Positions 8,501 through 14,500 of a stretch of DNA of 21,939 nucleotides are shown here, piece by piece. Position numbers and translations under genes: made by a program. Below the pieces are notes generated by a model, which ran no database searches, was not told where the DNA came from, and was given only the letters and a program-made list of their open reading frames with translations. The DNA lies in IMG/VR virus record IMGVR_UViG_3300046007_014117, positions 1-21,939 of that record; one strand, written 5' to 3'. Origin of the DNA: a virus. Numbering within the stretch: position 1 is the stretch's first letter; the number at the start of each line of letters is the position of its first letter.

Positions 8501-11500
8501 CAGGTACCCCAACATAAACACTGCAACTTCTATTACAGATTTTCACTGCAGAACCATATTCCGAATACTGTTGCGGATTCTCTGCTGTTAATTTTTCTAG
8601 ATAATTGAAACCATTGATGCTGATTTCAATCATATCGCCGACTTGTAGTGGATAGTCAATATCAATGGTGTTGGCACCTGTGACAGTGAAATTTCCACCG
8701 ATATTATAATCAGTATTGATCAAAATAGTGTCATTGACTTTGACTGTGATAGGTGTATTGAAATTAACTGTGGTTGTGTATAGAGTTTGATTTGCATCAT
8801 CCACAACAAATCTTTCAATTGTTCTTTCGAAAACATAGGCTGCACCCACATCGCTGATGGAGTCTACAGTATCGGTTTTGGCGCCTATCACAATTTGTGA
8901 ACCGTCGATACTGCAATCGATGTTTTGACCAAAGCCAGATCCTGCCACCGAAATAGGCGGTTCTAGTTTGTCCACATACTGATAGTATGTTTTTGCTCGA
9001 ATTATGATATTGTCACTGACAGATTTACTGGAAGAAAATGTTATTTGTTTGGTGGCATTATTAAAGGTATAATCAAAAAACGGTCGTTGTAGAATGTCAT
9101 TTATGGTAACAATAAAAGAATAGATATCAACGGCAGTATATAGATAATCACCGATCAAATAGCTGGCTGTGCCAGTTCCATAAAAACCATAGATAAATCT
9201 GCGTCTTATAGTCAATATTTGGTCATCAGCTGGTGCCACATTTAAAACTATGTTACTGGCGCCTACAGAATAATCACTCAAATTCAATAATTGATTGTCA
9301 AGAATAACCACTAATTGATTTGGTTTGGTACTGTCAATGACAATGCTGTCGTCGTAATTATATGATAAAATACTGCTGTCTGTTTTATATGCCACTGACT
9401 GCAATTGAACCGGTACTTGAGCAAATGCATACACACTGTTGATACCAGGTGCACCGATATACATCCACCGTTCATCAGTGCTGATAACTACACTTTTTCC
9501 AAACTCAGCAGATTCGCCAAGATCGTCAACTGGTAAACAAATTTGAGAAAATTCAAATGTGCTGCTGCCAGTCACTTTGTTCATCACAGCAACCAATCCC
9601 ATATTTGTTATGGCATTTATGTCACTCAACGGAGCACCAATGGCACTGTAGTCAATATTGCCTATGCTGACACTGCGACCAAAATCTTGTGTGCCCACTG
9701 CATTGCACTCAATTAGACTGTTGTTAATATAAGATCCAAAATTATTTTTAACATAGGTATAAACACCGCCATTGGAAGAATATGCTGGGCTTCCTATATA
9801 GGCATAGAGTCCCTGTTGTGATTGAGCAGCACTGACCCCATATAAACTGTCTACACTAGGTGTTTCTGCCGAAATTGATTGTCCTTGGATAAACACTTTT
9901 TGTTTTTCTAATACCTGCCAGGGCTGCGTTGAATTAGAAATCCAAATTTTGGCATCGGTTGTCAATTCATTTGCGTATGGTTGATCTATGATATCGCTGG
10001 CCTGTGTCACTCTGCAACTTTGTAAACTAAAGGCCACTCCTGTACCAGTTATGACCGTTTGATTGAGGTTTACAAATACATAGGCAATGATAATGGTATT
10101 GGGACTGGGAACTGACAGCACTCTATAGACACCGTCGATATTACTGTCAAAATATCTAATAATTATTTTTTGATCTCTGGTTAACCCATGATTTTGATTA
10201 AACAGCACCAATGCAGTACCATCTAAATTATCTCTGACTGCTATGACTGAACTGGCTATGCCAAATATTCTATATACATCCCAATCATAATTGTTTACTT
10301 TGGCCACCCAAATCAATTTACCCACATTGAGCTCGCCGAGGTAGGGATTCAACGCAGTTGGGTCATCTAAACTAAACACAGTAAAATCAACATCGTCGAA
10401 ATTCACAAAACCTGCACTGGGGAAACCTGCAGCAGGAGGCAACATTTCTCTAGTAGGCAATATGTTGGGATCGGTTATTAAGTAGCTAGATTTCCAAATA
10501 TTTTCAACCTGTATGGTTTGATCAGCGATACTGGATTGGCCTGGGTTGATTATTTGCACTGTGGCAGGATTTGAAGTCAAGTTAGCTCGATTTAATTGTA
10601 AATCAAAATAACTCCGATTGGCATTACTGCCGTATGTGGCTTTTTGTATTGCCCAATTTTCGTAGATATCAAATTGTGCCACTCCTTTGCCCAAATCTGC
10701 AAAGGAAAAAATTTCTGCAGAAGTGATAGTTCCTTTGGTTCCTAAAAATTGTCTATACAGATTTACTTGACTGACATCATTTAAATTCAGGGCAGTCATA
10801 TACTGTCTTGGCCTAAACCCAATGAGGCCATAGCTGAATATGTCTTGATCTTTTTCTAGGTTGGCATTATATACATCATAGCTATTGGCCAACTGATCAC
10901 TTTTGTCGGGCAAGTTAGGTAATAATCCTGTTTGAATTTCAGTATAGTCGCTTCTTTTCCATAGATTGTAATTGAAAGTTTCGCTGGGCTGGATTATTGT
11001 GTTTGCACTATAATATAAATTCTTGTATTCAACTATTTCTCCTTTGGAATATTTTTTTGTTGGTTCCCAATTTTGAATATTGTCTTGATTTAAAATGAAC
11101 CCCGGCGCATTGAGTTGACCCAACCAGTTTAGACTTGTAATTGCTGCAATTTTTAATCTGCTCTGTCTGGCACCAGTTGCGGGATCATATATTAGATCAG
11201 CAAAAATGCTACGATTGTCCAGCACACAGATATTTTCATAGTTAACTAAATTTACATTGAGATAATTGACAGTTTGATTATTTGTGGTTGTCAAAGTGAA
11301 TCTATTGTTGTCTCTATCGACAATTAGATTTTTTGTTGTGAGCGGAGATTTTTCCTGATCCAGGATGAGATTTTCCTGTGTTTGAACACTGACATCGTCC
11401 ACTATGGCATAGGGTCTTTCTACAACCAACCGATCGGCCGATGGGTTGAGATTGATCACACTATTGATGCCCCATCCTTGGGAATCCCAATATAAAAACT

Positions 11501-14500
11501 CTTTGACCATTTGTTGCCAGTCCAACACATAACCATTTTGATATTCTGTAAATTCAAAACCCAACGATTGCAGTCTGGCGCCGTAACTGATAAGAAAATC
11601 GGCCACACCACTGGTAGTGGTGTATTCATAACCATAGGGGATTTGTATAACTGTGTCGGTGTGACTGACACTCACGTTGACTGTCCGCCCACCAGCAGTA
11701 ATCGGAAGTGGTGGGCCAACATTTTGACTTGCCAGTATTTCAAAATAAGGTTTAGTTGTTCCGTAGCCGTATAGACTGTAACCATTGGCAGTTTTTTGTA
11801 TGATCACACTGCTGTAGGTTGCTCGATCAAATGGAACATTCTTGTAAAGAAATAAATTATAACTTTCATCGGGCAATAACAATCCGCTGTTGGTGCTCTG
11901 CGGGCTGCTTTTTTCAGTGAAAATCTGCAATAGATTTTTGGCAGTAAAGGCACCAAATCTATAGCATAATCTCACATCCAATGAACTGAGATCTTCTGTC
12001 AGTATTGTGGTGCTGTCCAATCCCGATTGTTGGTTGAAATCAACAATCCAGTTGATATAACTGGCTTTGCTGACACCATTGCCATAGATTTGTATTCCAC
12101 TGGCATTTAATCTAAATCTGTCATTCAATAAATATTGATCAAATTCGTTGTTGAATCTATATAAATCTCTATCAGCAAACAGCGAAAAGAATTCAGCCGG
12201 TCTGGTCAAGGCCAACAATCGCATGACACTGAACGGATAAGCACTGCTGGTTCTCCAGGCATTTTCCGCTGGCCCGTCATCACCAAATATCCATTGCTGC
12301 ACAAAACTGTTTTTGTCATAACTTGCAACCACACTGTAAAACGGACTCAATAATTGACCTTCAGATCCAGCAGGTATAACTTTGTTTAGATCAGGTCTGC
12401 GATATTTTTCAATTACATAAGTACCAGCAGGATCTCTGACTAGACCGGCTGCCAAATCGTCCCACAATACCAAATTACCAGCTGTGTAAGGTGCAGGACC
12501 ATATTGATCAGTCCACCAAGTAGGTTCCACCGAAAATCCCAACATTTCCCATGGACGGGTATTGGGGTAAATTGTATCATAAAAATAATTATATATGCCT
12601 CGCCAAGCGCCTATGCCCAATGCCTGTCCACTTAATTTATTTTGAGATTGAGCATAATTATAACTGAATTTATTTGATTGAATGAAGTTCTGTGTGCTAA
12701 AATCCAGTCTATTCCAACCAATCCAACTGAAAAAGTCAGGTGCCAATATGCTTGTTATTTCTTCCAAACTATAATCTGTGGTTCTGAATTGACCAGGTAT
12801 TACATCGGCTGCATCTATAGGGACCGGATTATTGTCCAATTTTAAATTGTTATAAATTCTTTTTTCAAATTCCAATAACAAATCGTCTCTGAAATCTTCA
12901 AATGCCACAGTGATAGAACCGTCGTGCCCTCTGATTACCAATGTGGGTTCTATATAGGTAGTGTCTAGGTAAATTTCAGGCACAGTGGCAGGATAAAGTC
13001 CTAATTTAGTTGGTGTATTTGGAATAAAACTGCCATAAGTGGTAGTGTATTCTCTAATAGATAAAACATCACCAACAGACAGTGTTGTTGTCACAGTTAT
13101 TGTGGGCGAGTCTACGCCCACTGTATAATCTATGCCTTTGATCAATTGTACATTGTTTAGATAGACTATCAAACCCAAATAATTTGCACTGGTAAAGTTA
13201 TAAGTCTGTATGGTGTCAAAAACATTCAGGCTGACAGGTGTGATGGTATAATTGGTTTCTGTGTAGACATTGCTGAAAGGCAACATATCAGACCAATAAA
13301 ATGGGCTGGCACTGGTCTTGTCAAATCCCAGTTGACTCAATATGTCGTTCAGTATATTCGGAATAGTCTGATTGGTATAGTCATTGGTCGCAGCCAAATT
13401 TAAAATTTGTGCTTTGACTTTTTCATATTCTCTACTGTTGTAATCTAATGCAGCAAATATATTAAACTGCTTGCTTCTAAAAAAGTATCCCGCCAAAGTC
13501 AACGGTGAGCTTTGTTGATTTATAACCAACCCATAGGGCAACACATTGCCCAAGTCTCTGATATTATTGGCACCGTTGATGTCACCGGCAAAATCGTTTA
13601 GATTTTCTGCAATACTTTCATAGTGCTGTCTAGCAGTGCCCAAAGTAAATGTTGACGAATTTTCATTAAATGGATTATTTTGTAAATTGGCAGGTATTTG
13701 ATAAAAACCATATGCACTGGGTTGATTACTCAAAGCCAATACTTCTATCAAAGCGTCGGTGGGTATATCTGTGCTGGACAGTGTGATTGTAGTATTATTA
13801 ATCTGTGTTGTGTAGGTAAATGTTCCCGGTATTTGATATACTCCTTCCACATAGATTTTCAATACTGGCACGTCTATGTCCAATTGATTCAAGACTTCAA
13901 TATCTAAAATCAAAGGCTGTGTGGGATCATATTTAAAACTAAATTGCTGATAAATCTGACTACGAGTAGCAGCGGTTTGCCAACCTATTCTGGGTGTATA
14001 GTTTGTTCTATCGCTATATTCTTTTAGAGTACCATTGCTGATTTTTAGAGTTTGACTCTGTTGATTGCCTACATAGACAAAACTTTGAGTATAAAAATTA
14101 TTGTCAAAGACAATGTCACCGATGTTGTTTAAACTGAGATATCCCAACGGAAATCCCAGTATGGGATCGTCTATTCCCACACCAATCTGATAACTGAAAA
14201 TCTTGCTACCGACAAAATTTGAACTGACATAAACTTCTTGATCACTGTAACTAATACCGGACAAGTCATAGACATCAAACAATGGGGCTTGATTAATGGA
14301 ATTTTTTTGTTGTGCTATAATCCAGTCAAGGCCGTTAAACCAATAGGATTTTCCTTGTGTGATACTTCCGTCCAGCGACACCACACAATTATTAGTCAAA
14401 ACTGTGTTTGCTTCCGTCAACAAAATTACCTCAGAACTGCTGTCTCCAGTGGGTTCAATAAATGACACAGTGTAAATCTTATTTTTCACATTATTGTCAG

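Larger units (their letters stand above)
7410..9815 (-). repeat. FG-GAP-like (integrin-type propeller) repeat region of the giant protein
   Basis: Seven motifs of FG-GAP type lie between residues about 2176 and 2977: GLYAYIGSPAYSSNGGVYTY, FGRSVSIGNIDYSAIGAPLS, FGKSVVISTDERWMYIGAPG, FGQNIDCSIDGSQIVIGAKT, YGSAVKICNRSCSVYVGVPG, FGESISIENSSNILVIGAPR and FGQVVDYTANSLLVTSPGND. Each pairs an [FY]-G-x-x-[IV] strand with a following [IV]-x-x-G-[AVS]-P turn, as in integrin alpha-subunit propeller blades; the first shows mainly the G-x-P half. Four of the beta-modules (about 2343-2809) and one W...Y..G module are inserted between blades. Seven motifs fit a seven-bladed propeller, but this has not been modelled. 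Confidence 0.6.

Noticed and set aside
12127-12134. AATAAATA on the plus strand inside the giant gene
   Set aside because: It points antisense with no plus-strand gene downstream; a chance match in AT-rich DNA is the simplest reading.
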